From: Erigeron canadensis
Lineage: Eukaryota; Streptophyta; Magnoliopsida; Asterales; Asteraceae
Assembly: GCF_010389155.1 (NCBI RefSeq)
Contig: NC_057768.1
Coordinates: 15,869,664 to 15,933,663 of the forward strand
Length of the DNA: 64,000 nt
Direction: 5' to 3'
The position numbers were made by a program, and so were the translations under genes. This document shows, in pieces, positions 19,671 to 31,021 of this stretch (positions are counted from its first letter, which is position 1; each line of letters starts with the position of its first letter). The notes beneath the pieces are model-generated. The model saw only the letters and a program-made list of their open reading frames with translations, had not been told where the DNA came from and ran no database searches.

Positions 19671-19814
19671 GTTGTGAATTTCAAGAAGCTAGAAAACAAT
19701 GTGAAACGGGATGGTGTGGATATAGTTCTCCAAAAGGAATTGATTCGTGTTGTCCAAGACAGATTTGCTAATACTTTGTTTGGTTACTTTTTCGGTGATA
19801 GAGGCTTGCATATC
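19671..19814 (+). pseudogene. LINE ORF1, continuation after element A
   Basis: Reads VVNFKKLENNVKRDGVDIV, then VQDRFANTLFGYFFGDRGL, the start of the DUF4283 RNA-binding domain of plant LINE ORF1. It is interrupted at about 19815 by the poly(T) of a minus-strand LINE; no further part of this LINE follows directly. Confidence 0.82.
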
Positions 19815-20320
19815 TTTTTTTCGATAAAGGTCGTCACCCTTGATGATATATTAACAAAGAATCTTGTTTAAGTACAAATAATGTGACTGATTGTCACATT
19901 CAATAATATATGACCATATATTTTAACACATTAACCAGATACACAAGATATCAAAACTACAACCAACAATGCATGAATCATTATAACATCAACACACTAG
20001 CCTAGACATATGGCATTTTCTTCTGGATCTTCATTCGAGTGTTATAGTAAATTGCGCTTAGGAATGCCCTACATCTTCAATAGTCAACTATTGCTCCGGT
20101 TTACCTTGAACTTGAGTGAGATAAGCTTTAGGCGCACTGTGCTCAGAATTTTTTCTCTCACTTGAACTTCAGAGCACTTGGCATTAGAGAATAACCTTGA
20201 ATTACGTTCATGCCATAAGAAAGACGATGCATCGGCCACAAGGAGCCTTGCAATAATACTCTTAGCTGAATTCTGAGTGGATTGATTTATTAGCCATCCA
20301 TGCTTAGGCATAGATGACAC
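19815..20320 (-). mobile_element. 5'-truncated LINE tail fused to gypsy protease
   Basis: Minus strand: poly(T) at 19815-19822, 3' UTR with a stem-loop pair (19880-19922), then the ORF2 C-terminus (AKSIIARLLVADASSFLWHERNSRLF; stop at 20084-20086). Upstream, about SMPKHGWLINQSTQNSAKS still aligns with the LINE at 33275. The junction with gypsy protease is near 20320 and keeps one open frame. Confidence 0.8.
19880..19922 (-). other. LINE 3' UTR stem-loop pair (copy 2, shortened loop)
   Basis: AATGTGAC (19880-19887) pairs with GTCACATT (19893-19900). AATATAT (19905-19911) pairs with ATATATT (19916-19922), with loop GACC instead of GACATGCC, as if the central ATG had been lost. Confidence 0.65.
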
Positions 20321-22012
20321 TATCTTGGGTTGGACTCCCGCCTTATGGCCTTGTACTAACAACACTTCATCATTATCTAAGGGAATCTTAATGATCTTTT
20401 CATGGCAAAGTATTTCAACACGCATTTTTGACAACCAATCAATTCCTATTATCACATCAAAACTTCCTATTTCTATGAAAAACAAGTCTATGCTATAATC
20501 CTTCTCATCTAAAGTTAGCTTACAATTAGAAATAATTTCCCTAGTCTCATACTCGTTTCCATTAGCATATTCAACATAGTAAGTTTCATCAAGCTCACTA
20601 GGTTTCTTGTCAATTAATTCCTTAAATTCAAAAGAAATAAAGCTTCTTTTGGCTCCAAAATCAAACAACATAGAGGCATAGACATTATTTAATGGAAACA
20701 TACCTACGATGACATTAGGGTCATCACATGCCTCATTTGCTCCCATCGCATACACCCGTTCTCTTGCTTGACCTCCTTGATTCCGACGGTTCTGATTCGC
20801 ATTGTTTCCTTGATACCCATTAATTGCTTGATTCCCTCCATTTCCTCGGTTCACTCTATTCCCATTGTTTCCTTGGTTTTCTTGATTCCCACGGTTGCCA
20901 ACATTTCGAAAATTTCCACGGTTATTATTCATGTTCCCACGGCCTCCTTGTTCTCTTCCCAACTTAGGATAAGTATTCCTCCAATGATCCATAGCTCCAC
21001 ATTCACGACATGATCCCGGATTTCCTCCAACTCTTGCTCCACTTTGGCAATAGGTCGCAAGGTGTCCAAATCGGTGGCAAGTCATGCATTGCTTACATTC
21101 TCCTCGATGGTAGTTGCCACAGCGGTTACATCTTGGCGGCATGCCACCGTTTTTGTTGGGGTTGGCATCAACAACACCATAGTTCCTTACAATCTTTTGC
21201 CTCTTATCAGGCCCATTTCCCTTACGATCACCAAATCGGTTTTCTCCTCCTTGCCTTGAGCTTGATTCACCTGGCGAGTACTTCCTCGTCCTAACAAAGT
21301 CGTTAACTAGCTTGGTTGCCAAACCTATAGCTTCTTCAAGTGTGGTGGGGTTCGCTTCCGTGACCATCGACCTTCGGGTGCTAAATCATAGATGAAGCTT
21401 TCAACCTTCTTAGCCACAGGAGTCACCATCTCCGGTACTAGCACGCATAATTTATGGAAGTGAATCACATATGCCTCTAACTCCATCCCCTTCATTGCAT
21501 GACCCCAGAACTCCATTTCCAACTTTTGTACCGCCGGACGGGGGCAATACTCTTGCTTCATCTCTTCTTTGAGTTGCTCCCAAGTCAAGGCATTCATCAC
21601 TTCGCGACCTCTAGTAGTCACTTGGAGGTTCCAAGTGAGAGCCCTTCCTTGGAGCTTGCTAGTGGCAAATCTGACATGATCGACCGGTGTGCAATCAATA
21701 ATGTTCAAGACGACCTTAATGCTTTGGAACCAACTAAGCAACCCAACGGGACCCTCCGTCCCATAAAACTTCTTGGGGTTGCAAGAAGAGAAAGTCTTGT
21801 AGGCATTCCTATCATTAGCATTACCTCCATCTTGCCTTCTAGCCGTGTGAAGTGTAGTGGTCACACTCTCCACAATTTGAGTAGCAATGGTTGGCATAAC
21901 GGAGTTGATTTGTTGAGAAATGAGGTTGGCTAGCTCGGTCCTCCTTCAGGTCTCTTCCTCTTGGCGCCTAGCCTCAGTACTTGTCTCTTCGCCGGCTCTT
22001 TGTGGTGCCATG
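20321..22012 (-). pseudogene. Tekay-like gypsy gag and protease
   Basis: Gag begins MAPQRAGEE at 22012, has a TGA at about codon 22, and reads the capsid domain at 21897-21325 (KKFYGTEGPVGLLSWFQSI, EYCPRPAVQKLEMEFWGHAM, KVESFIYDLAPEG). A frameshift at about 21360 leads to the nucleocapsid frame. That frame has several zinc-binding Cys/His clusters (CNRCGNYHRGEC, CMTCHRFGHLATYC, CRECGAMDHW), a Gly/Asn-rich linker, and a retropepsin domain where the active site reads MLFDFGAKRSFIS (usually DSGA). It ends at IPLDNDEVLLVQGHK. RT, RNase H and integrase are absent, replaced by the LINE tail. Confidence 0.82.
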
Positions 22013-22691
22013 TCTCTACAAGGGAGAACATAGTTTAGTCATTCGTATATAGAATTATATGGCATAGACCCAACTCACGACTTTTGATCTCACACGTGTT
22101 TATCTTAGTTACTTATTGTATAAAGGCCTCGTTTGTATGCATATGTATATATATATATCTCTCAAATATATTCCTTTCCTTAATCACAACACACTTGTCA
22201 CTATGAATAACAAATGGTTGGGTAAACTTAAAACACATCAACCATGTTTTTAGGTTTCTAGACAAATTTCCAGAATCTGTGTATGAACTTGGAGCATGAA
22301 AAAGTGGCTCAAGATGGACTATCTGGGCAAAACGCATAAAAGATAAAATGTAGCCCTATGAGTTAAGTTTCACCTCCAACTGGAATCAGGTTAAAAGACC
22401 AAATAGAACTCCAGATATGGCCGTTCTACCAAAAGTGGTCAGAACTGGCTTCCTGCTGTAACTATAACCTTTGCAATAGGAATAACTATAATACAAGGAG
22501 GATAACACATTATGTAATCATAGGAAGGCACTAAGCATACATTCATATCATTCAAGATAAGTTTACAAAATTGCTACATGCCAATTACCATGTGATCATA
22601 GTCACATAACAGCAAACAAATTCAAGAAATTGAAAACACAATACAGTTGTTCATACATCCAACAAATTCATAATGAAAGAAGTTCTTAGGT
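22013..22691 (-). other. Tekay-like leader between ORF0 and gag
   Basis: AT-rich untranslated DNA with no credible gene; it includes an (AT)n tract at 22141-22158. Confidence 0.6.
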
Positions 22692-23332
22692 TCATTTCCT
22701 AAGCATCAGAGCTACCACAATGGAGCATACAGCTGCAAGCACACAACCCATCATGAATATCACCTCATTAATCTGACGCACTTCCGCTATTGACATCCCC
22801 GCATAACCTCCCGTTCGATCCATGACCCCCAAAACTCTTTCCATCATCACTTCTTGAGTTCTTACTCTTAGCAGTATCCCTTAATCCATTTGCTGTCCCC
22901 CATACTCTATCCCTCTCTTCATGTGTCATACCTATGGGAGGTGGAGGGGGTACCCCATAAACGGGACGATGGGGGTTTTCTCCTAGTCTTGGCCCAAGAT
23001 GATAAGGATGTTGACGAGGGAGGCGTGGATTTAGTAGGGGTCTTGGGCTGGAAAACGCCCATCACTTAGGTTCATAGCCACGTTTTGCCTTGGCGGTGAG
23101 GGAGCTCTATAGGTTGGCTAGAGGCAACGCTCCTAGCATCTTCACTTTCCGATGGGTCCATAGTTGGTTCGGACTCCTCCTCTTCCTCCCGTTGCGGGGG
23201 CTGTTGGGAGTCCATCGTGGGTTTCGTCTCTTCATCCTCTTGCCTCTCTTGCCTCTCCTCGACCATATCCGCGAATCCATATATGTCCCTTACATGACTG
23301 GAGGATCTTGATGCTCCACTCCTTTGCGACAT
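22692..23332 (-). pseudogene. Decayed sense ORF upstream of gag, with C-terminal hydrophobic segment
   Basis: Sense-strand coding potential lies in the leader between PBS and gag. The first part starts MSQRSGASRSSSHVRDIYGF at 23332 and is highly acidic (EERQERQEDEE, QREEEEESEP), stopping at 23072. After a frame change a proline-rich part follows (NPHRPVYGVPPPPPIGMTH, EERDRVWGTANGLRD). A last frame change gives VLGVMDRTGGYAGMSIAEV, then a hydrophobic stretch FMMGCVLAAVCSIVVALML ending RK-stop at 22692. The order (acidic N-terminus, Pro-rich middle, hydrophobic C-terminus) suggests a tail-anchored membrane protein. I recognise no family. At least two frameshifts make this copy non-functional. 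Confidence 0.45.
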
Positions 23333-23987
23333 AGTTTTTCCTACATAAGTTACATAAAACATGAGATGACGACTTGACTTGACGCTTAGACAACCATTCA
23401 CGAAGACTTCACCATTGATGACCCATACGACAATTTTCTGACAGCAAGACGACTTGACGAACCGTACGACGACCTTAACCATTCGACAACCAACTCACCA
23501 ACTCGACCGACAACTCACAACCTTGACGACCGAACAACGACATGACCATCCACAACCAACATACCCAACAATACTCAACAAGACTACTAACGACCAACTC
23601 GACTCTCATGACCAACACAACCATTTATAATCAAAGTAATGACTAAAATTCAACTTGTGCATAGCTCTCATGTATTATACCTAAATGGACAAGTAATACT
23701 TAGCCAAGTGGGGGTATTAACTAAGGATTCTAATAAGTAATGCAAACATTGCATTTGGTTATGTGTCTTTTGCACCAAGAATCGTTTTAAAACTTATTTT
23801 CAAAAGACTCATTTTGAATATTCCTTAGACAACCATTTCAATCATTCCATATTAAATTTTTAGTTAGGCATAGTTGATCAGGCTATGCATAAGTAAAACA
23901 AGAATACTTTATGATCGACTCAATTGTTTAAGAAATATTCGATTCGTTTTAAAAATACATAGGTTATAGCAAAAATTCTCTATAACC
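23333..23987 (-). other. Tekay-like leader, PBS-proximal
   Basis: Noncoding leader of about 650 bp. The plus strand has CGAC/ACGA-rich repetitive text at 23370-23640 (many short cgac/caac repeats). No gene is supported. Confidence 0.55.
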
Positions 23988-24001
23988 TGGCTCTGATACC
24001 A
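23988..24001 (-). other. Primer-binding site of the Tekay-like element
   Basis: TGGTATCAGAGCCA on the minus strand, 6 nt from the LTR edge at 24008; initiator tRNA-Met type. Confidence 0.9.
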
Positions 24002-26223
24002 TTTTTCTGTAACACCCCGACTAAGGCGGAAACACGAAGTGCCACAGAACGACATGGTACAAAAGATTTAAATATAAAACATCAACATAAGGTTTCAAAT
24101 CCCATTCAAATTCAAAAGATTACAAGTTTAAGTTGACGTTTAATAACCATTACATAATCCAAATCCATAATCAAAAGATAAATTATTTGCATTACAAACC
24201 GTCAAGCATACAACAAATAGAGCAATCACAGAGGTAGTCTTGTTACGAACTTACTGCTCTAAACCTGAAAAGCATGAAGAAAATGTGTCAACTACGAGAG
24301 TTGAGTGAGTTCATAGGTTTATACTAACAACGCATTTATATTCCATCAATATTCAAAGATAATACGTCATAAAACTTTCAAAAGTTCTTTCATAGTGCTC
24401 ATACCCAAACCGTATGTTCAATTCATAATATTCAAACATAATTATAATCAATATCACTTACATTTAGCCTAAGGCAAGATTTTGATGAGTAAATGCTTGA
24501 GCCACTACTAAAACCATTACATGTCCCAATCAATATAATATTTCATTTCATAGCACAAGCTGTCAATCAAGTGCTTTAACAATAATTGGGTACTGCCATG
24601 GAGACAACCATTTAAATTTAAAGCAGATTAGAGCACCGCTCGGTTCGGACTGGAGGTGAAGGTCGTCACAAAGACAACCAACATTCCACCGTTACCTATT
24701 TAGTAGGTGAGTGGACGACTCCTGGTTGCGCAACCCTCTAACTACAGGCCTCCCCATTCGGAGTTAATAGTAGTGTACCGAAGTGATACAGTTTGACATA
24801 ACTCAAGCTCATCATACAACATATATCACATTGAACATACAATATATCCCATTTCATAATCATTCTTTCATGAATCATTTCATATATATAAAGCAATTTA
24901 TTTATCATGCTTTTCACCTCGAAAGTAAAACACATAAAACAGTTTGAAAGGGGGCTATGACTAACTTGTTTGGAGTACGAAAAGGGGCTAATCAAATACG
25001 AGATCTTCGGCTAGTGGTGTCGTTCCCCAAGCAAGCTAAACCATGGTGTTTAAGTATACACAACGTAAGTGTGTGTAGCATGAACTAGTAAGCTAGATCA
25101 TGAGGTGTATGCTAGTAGACTTGCCCATCTTTGATTGTTATTAGATTGTGGAGTTCAAGTATATTATAGTCCTCATATTTTTTGGTTAGAAGATATTTGG
25201 TGGTGAAGGTCATTTCTCATTACACGTTTTTGTTCGTTTATTGGAATTTCGGTAGTTTAGCTTTGATCTATATAAATTTCTATTGCATACTTTGCTTGAT
25301 AATAATATTTGACATTTGTGATTTTATAATATGAATATTTCTGATTTATATTTATTTATATAATTTAATATTATTTAATTAATTATTTACTCATTTTATT
25401 GATTTATTAATTAAATAATTCCTTATAATTACTTTTAAGTTCTTAAATTGTCTTTAAAATTCATGGATCATTATACTTTGATTATATACTGAATTTTATG
25501 CTTTTTAAATTATAATATTAAAATTTATACATTTATTTGTGCATTATTTTAATTAATTCAATAATAGTGATTAATTAGTGATTTTTACTTAATTATTTAC
25601 CTTTAAATTATACAACACTTATATCTTGTCTTCTTATTATATTGCTACAGTAGATTTAAGTTACTTTTACCATTGGTTATGTAAATTTAATCAAGTTCAT
25701 GATTTATATGATTTATTTATTAATTTATATATCTTTTAATTTCCATTTAAATTCATTAAATCACAAAAATACTTAGAAATTACCACACAATCTTTTGGCC
25801 AAAAATCCCAGGAATTTTTAGTAACTTTTATCAAGGTAACTTCATATTAGTTCACCCTTTCTTGTGAAAAGCTCAAATTGAGGACTTTATGATCAAAAAT
25901 CGTTTACCAAAATCGTGTTTTAAGCCTCATTTCTTAAGCAATTTAGGTACTTCAAATTGGATTTTTGTCCTTGTTTCATTATTTCCAGAAAGTTCATCAT
26001 ATTTTGATAGTCCAAGTCGTGATAGTGGTGATGGTGTGATATGTGCAAATTTGTGCTTTCGGTTAGTGATTAATTGACCCGAAAATGTGATTTTTGAGAT
26101 ATTGCCATGCATCTAATGACTTGAGTTTTACACTTTTGTTACGTTATATTATTTTTTTTTGGGTAAAGGGGAGTTTAACCCCGATGACTTTATATTAATT
26201 ACCCAAAAACATTACAATACAAG

Positions 26224-26277
26224 TAGTATGAAGAGTTCATACTAGTTCATACATGAGACATGCCTCATATATGTGAA
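26224..26277 (-). other. LINE 3' UTR stem-loop pair (copy 3)
   Basis: TAGTATGAA (26224-26232) pairs with TTCATACTA (26236-26244) around GAG. TTCATACATGA (26246-26256) pairs imperfectly with TCATATATGTGAA (26265-26277) around GACATGCC. Confidence 0.75.
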
Positions 26278-26471
26278 CAAAGGAAAACAAGAACTACATA
26301 ACCAATGCAACAAGCCTAGCTATACATAAACATTAAGAAAATACAGCTAGACAAAAAAAGAAGATAGAAAACTAGCTAGCCTCCATCTTGGAAAAGAAAC
26401 TCTCCCCGAATATCCTAAGCTTCAAGTGTGTTAGTCACCCGAGCTGTCTTCTTGAACTTCAAATTCCATAA

Positions 26472-29400
26472 TCATGCCCTCACTGTGTCTTTTATAACTT
26501 TAACCAAAATGTCAGGAGGACGAGCATGATTCTTGAAAAGTCTATTGTTTCTCTCCTGCCATACATAATACGCAGTCGCAGCAACCACAAGCCGACCCAA
26601 GACACTAGAAATAGATCTGGATTTAGCTTTAGATAGAAGATATGATACTATAGAGTCCCAATCTGATGGAATATGCTGCATATTAATAGACCTTTTAACC
26701 TCACCCCAGACTCTATCAGCATATTTACATGTAAAAAATAGATGTCCATGCGAATCATAATCTGATACACATAAGCTACAACACATCATATTCATCGTTT
26801 TCCTCCTAGCAGGACTCCATTGCAAAATTTTGTCCTGTGTTAAGAGTTTCTCACGCATAATAAGCCACAGATTAAACGCATGCCTGGGGATACATTGAGG
26901 AAACCATACAATTATCACCCAACCCACACGATTTTCCTTTAATCTGATTGAATCCCAAACTGTTGTAGCTGAGAATGGCACTATCTCATCATCATTCTTC
27001 CAGATAAGCTCATCACGGTTTAAAGTAAGATGAATAGGAGGGCAATTAAGAAGATTAGGATATTTATCCAAGCATACCTGTGGCCATAACCAGCTCCCGT
27101 TTCTGTTAATATCCGCAACAGTAGACATTAAATAGAAGCCCCCTCTTCTAATATCACTTGGCTGAATAAAATCAGAAAGAGGACCCATATCATACCACGT
27201 ATCAAACCAGGCAGACGTAGTGCAACCATCACCTAGCTTCTTCCATACAAATTTACGAACATAATGCCTTAGCTGAAGAACTTTACGCCATCCCCAACTT
27301 ACTGATCCTCTAATAGGGACATCCCAAAAATTCCGTCCCCTAAGATGATAATCATGAATCCAATCCACCCAAAGTGATTTCCTTCTATCCAGAATACTCC
27401 AAATATGTGATACCATCAGAGCATTATTCATATCCACAATTCTTCTAATGCCCAACCCCCCTTCATATTTAGGAACACAAACCGATTTCCAAGAGACTTT
27501 TGCCTTTCCATTCTGCATTGGACCTTGGCACCACAAAAAACCCCGCATGGTTTTCTCAAGATCTTTAATAACTTGCCCAGGTAGAATAAAGACAGACGCC
27601 CAGTAAATATGCATAGAAGAAAGCACATAAATAATCAACTGCAACCTACCTGCAAACGAAAGATATTTGTTTTTCCAGTCCGATATCTTCTTCTCCATTC
27701 GTTCTACAAGAATTTGACAATCCTTATATAGCAATCGAGATGATAATAAAGGAACCCCCAAATATCTAACCGGCAGTTTTCCTTCCTCGAAAGGTAAAAT
27801 CGCAAGAATGGAAGATTTTACTGATTGAGGCACATGACAGAAAAAAGCTGTGCTTTTCTGAACACTAGGAACTAATCCAGACATTCTCTTGAAAGAATCC
27901 AAGGAGCGCATAATAAGGCTTGCAGATTTGACATCCCCCTTGGAAAACAAGAAAAGATCATCTACAAAACAAAGATTAATTAGCTTCTGCTTCTCACATC
28001 TGTTATGAAATCGAAATGATGGTTCCAATTGAGTGGCATGCTGTAAGATAAATGTCAACACTTCCATAACCAAGGTGAATAGATATGGTGAAATCGTATC
28101 TCCCTGTCTAAGTCCCCTTTTCCCTTTGAAGTAGCCATGAACCTGTCCATTGATACTAATGGAGGAGGATGTGGAAGACACACAAGTCATGATCCAAGAA
28201 ATCATGATTGGATGAAATCCAAAGCCCTTAAGAGTAAGACGCAAAAATTCCCAATCCACTGTATCATAAGCTTTATGGATATCTACTTTGAATGCATCTA
28301 GGAGGACCAGAATCTCTATGATAATTATGTAATATTTCTTGAGTTAATAAAATATTATCAGAGATCCTCCTATCAGGGACAAACGCCTATTGATTAATAC
28401 TAACAACAGTCTTCAAACCATACTTAATACGATCAGCCAGTATCTTACTGATACACTTGTAGAGTACATTACAACACGAAATAGGCCTATAATCAGTAAT
28501 TGAAGATGGCACAAGAGCAATAATAGTATGATTCAGCTCTTTCAACAGTTTACCCTTATTGAAGAAGTCGTGAACAGCCAACAGAACATCCTTTCCAACA
28601 ATGGACCATGACTTCTTAAAGAAAGCTGATGTAAACCCATCCGGACCAGGCGCTTTGCACTCACCAATAGAGAACATAGTCGCTTTTATCTCATCATCAG
28701 TAACCTTACGGATCATGTTAAGGGCAGCCTGATCCTCTATAGTAGTAGAGAAAAGTTCATGCGAAGGCAATAAATCAAAAAGGCCTTCACAACCCAAGAA
28801 TTGTTGGTAATGTTGTACAAAAGCAACTTGAACATTCCCTCCTTCATGTAGAACACCATGCACATCCTTGACCACATCTATACGACTTCTATGGTTCCTG
28901 CATTTAAGAGAATTATGAAAATAAGAAGTATTAGAATCACCTACAGCAAGCCATTCTACTTTTGATTTCTGCTTCAAAAAAGACTCTTCATCCAGGACCG
29001 CTTCATTAAATTGCTTCAAGCATTCACTCTCCTGATTTCATAATTCAATATTTGTAGGGTCTTTATCAATAGCAGTTTGTATACCATCCAATTCTCCACG
29101 TAACCTATCAACCCTCTTATGTAAATTGCCCTGTTTATATAATAAGCTACGAAAAGGATGCTTAAGCTGTTTCATCTTTTTGACTACTCGAAATTGGTTA
29201 ACACCTTGTACCTTCCATGCCTTCTCAACAATGTCATTATATTCATCTTTATTCACCAGAAAATTCGCAAACTTAAAAGGTTTAGCCCAAGGTCTAGAAA
29301 CACTAGGCAATTTCAAGACACACGGCGAATGATCTGACACCCTATATGGTTGAAAAATTGCACAAGAAGTTGGAAACAAATCTGTAAAAAAGATGTTCCC

Positions 29401-30018
29401 CATAATACGATCAATCTTCTTAAGAATTCCCACTCCCTTTTTTGGCTTTTGGTTCCACGTGTAATGTAAACCCATACTATTAATATCAAACATTTCAATC
29501 ATTTCTACACATTCTTTAAACTCCCGCATGCCAATACTAATAGACGAAGAACCAGAAAAACTATCTTCTAAATTCAATGAAGAATTGAAATCACCAAGTA
29601 TAACCCATGGCCGATTACCAACTAAAACCTTATGCCTACTAAGATTCTGCCACAATTCCCTACGGTTTTTGTAATAGTTGTCTGCATAAACAAAGGAGCA
29701 GAACATTGCTTTCTTGTCAATTTTATAAATTACCTGAGCATGCATTACTTGATCTGTTTGGGAAAGCACCATGACATCAACAATATCAGAATTCCATCCC
29801 AAAATAATACGAGTTCCTTTAGAGCAAAGCCCCCCATTAGAGGTCCAATCCCAAGATTTACAAATTTTCTTACACACACTAACCAATTGGGAAATATCTA
29901 TATGAGACTCCAAAATAGCACAAATATGAAGCTGATTTTCGTGCATCACCTGACGAACCTCTTTTTGTTTCAGGGGGCGGTTCAACCCCGTTATGTTCCA
30001 AGAGGCTATACTACCCAT
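26472..30018 (-). pseudogene. LINE ORF2: endonuclease, reverse transcriptase, zf-RVT
   Basis: ORF2 nicks target DNA and reverse-transcribes the LINE RNA. Endonuclease (from about 30018): SWNITGLN, ILESH, GDFN and SDHSP motifs, all catalytic positions present. A stop occurs at about 29038. The RT N-terminal part (29019-28387) has KAPGPDGFTSAFFKKSWSIV; a frame break near 28260-28390 follows. The RT core and C-terminus (28259-26472) have FKGKRGLRQGDTISPYLF and a catalytic box FVDD in place of FADD, then a zinc-binding domain (CSLCVSDYDSHGHLFFTC) and WQERNNRLF. The last frame is open for 595 codons, so this is one of the better preserved copies. Confidence 0.9.
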
Positions 30019-31021
30019 TAGAAACATCATGTGCAGGATTGCTTGCCCCTGTTTTTGTTTCCAATGGAACTGTTCCCGATCCCATAAACTGAGCAGATTC
30101 ATTCTCAATAATATTAATAACTTCATGACCATCTGAATCAACCTCCACATTATAAGTATTATTAGCAACCTTTGGCTGATCTTGATTAAGACCATCCTCA
30201 GTTTGCTCTAGATCATCATTAAGGTCCCTAAAAGTATTACTAGTCTTCAAGACAGGCTGGACTGGTGTAGAAGAAGTAGCACCATCCTTAGGTGGTTTCT
30301 TAGCATTTGACGTTCCATTACCTTTATTTCCCACCGGTCGGTACTCGACTTTCTGCTTTTGTTTATTCATATTAAACCCACTCTTGGTTTGGCTGCTTTT
30401 TCGACCTTTAACCTGTGTAAATCCATCAGCATCTACTGTTACTTTCTGTTTTGTAGGTCTAACCTGATTAGGACACAAATCTAATTGGTGCCCAAAGACA
30501 CAACAATGAGCGCATCTTGGAGGACACCATTCATATTCAACTTGCATTACTTCCTTTGTATATCCATCTCCATCCAACTCGGTAATTGCAATAGACAATT
30601 CCTTTCTATAATCATTCATGGCAGAAATCTCAATAAGTGCACATGCATAGCTACTCCGCCCCCATGAAGCACATATTGGTTGTATAAGTATCAAGGAGTT
30701 TAGGATTACCTAGCTTTGAAGCACGCATGCTGAGCCCATCCTCAGAATATGCCGCTATTGGGACATTGTGTATTTTAATCCATACCGCCAATTCCTTTGG
30801 CTCAACCTTCTTTAATTGTACATTTGGAGACCAAATGTTTAAAAAGATTGGCATATTATGAATTACCCCAAGGTCCTCCCTCCAATACATTCATCATACC
30901 TTTCCTCTCCGAGAACTTAAAGAAAAAGAACCCATTCGCATTCATCATTACCTTCTGTAGGCCAAATTTCGTCCAGTTTGATTTTACAAAGTATTCAACC
31001 ACCGGGTAGGCAAGTCGGTCA
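30011..31021 (-). pseudogene. LINE ORF1 (DUF4283/CCHC), 5'-truncated
   Basis: RNA-binding protein. It begins inside GDRLAYPVVEY and reads the DUF4283 domain (KVMMNANGFFFFKFSE, AVWIKIHNVPIAAYSEDGLS). It changes frame near 30670, then has the CCHC knuckle CAHCCVFGHQLDLC (about 30505-30464), a basic linker, and the C-terminal acidic tail ending HDVSNG-stop at 30011. Its last 8 nt overlap the ATG of ORF2. Confidence 0.85.

Noticed and set aside
21499..21933. 144-codon plus-strand frame
   Set aside because: Antisense shadow of the gypsy gag at 21325-21897; no independent support.
23090..23311. Plus-strand hydrophobic frame
   Set aside because: Shadow of the acidic, repetitive minus-strand leader ORF; acidic codons read hydrophobic in antisense.
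24008..24030. Riboswitch or bacterial terminator-like dyad at the LTR end
   Set aside because: TGTAACACCCC is an LTR terminus next to a primer-binding site; no bacterial features are present.
29632..30021. 129-codon plus-strand frame
   Set aside because: Antisense of the LINE endonuclease.
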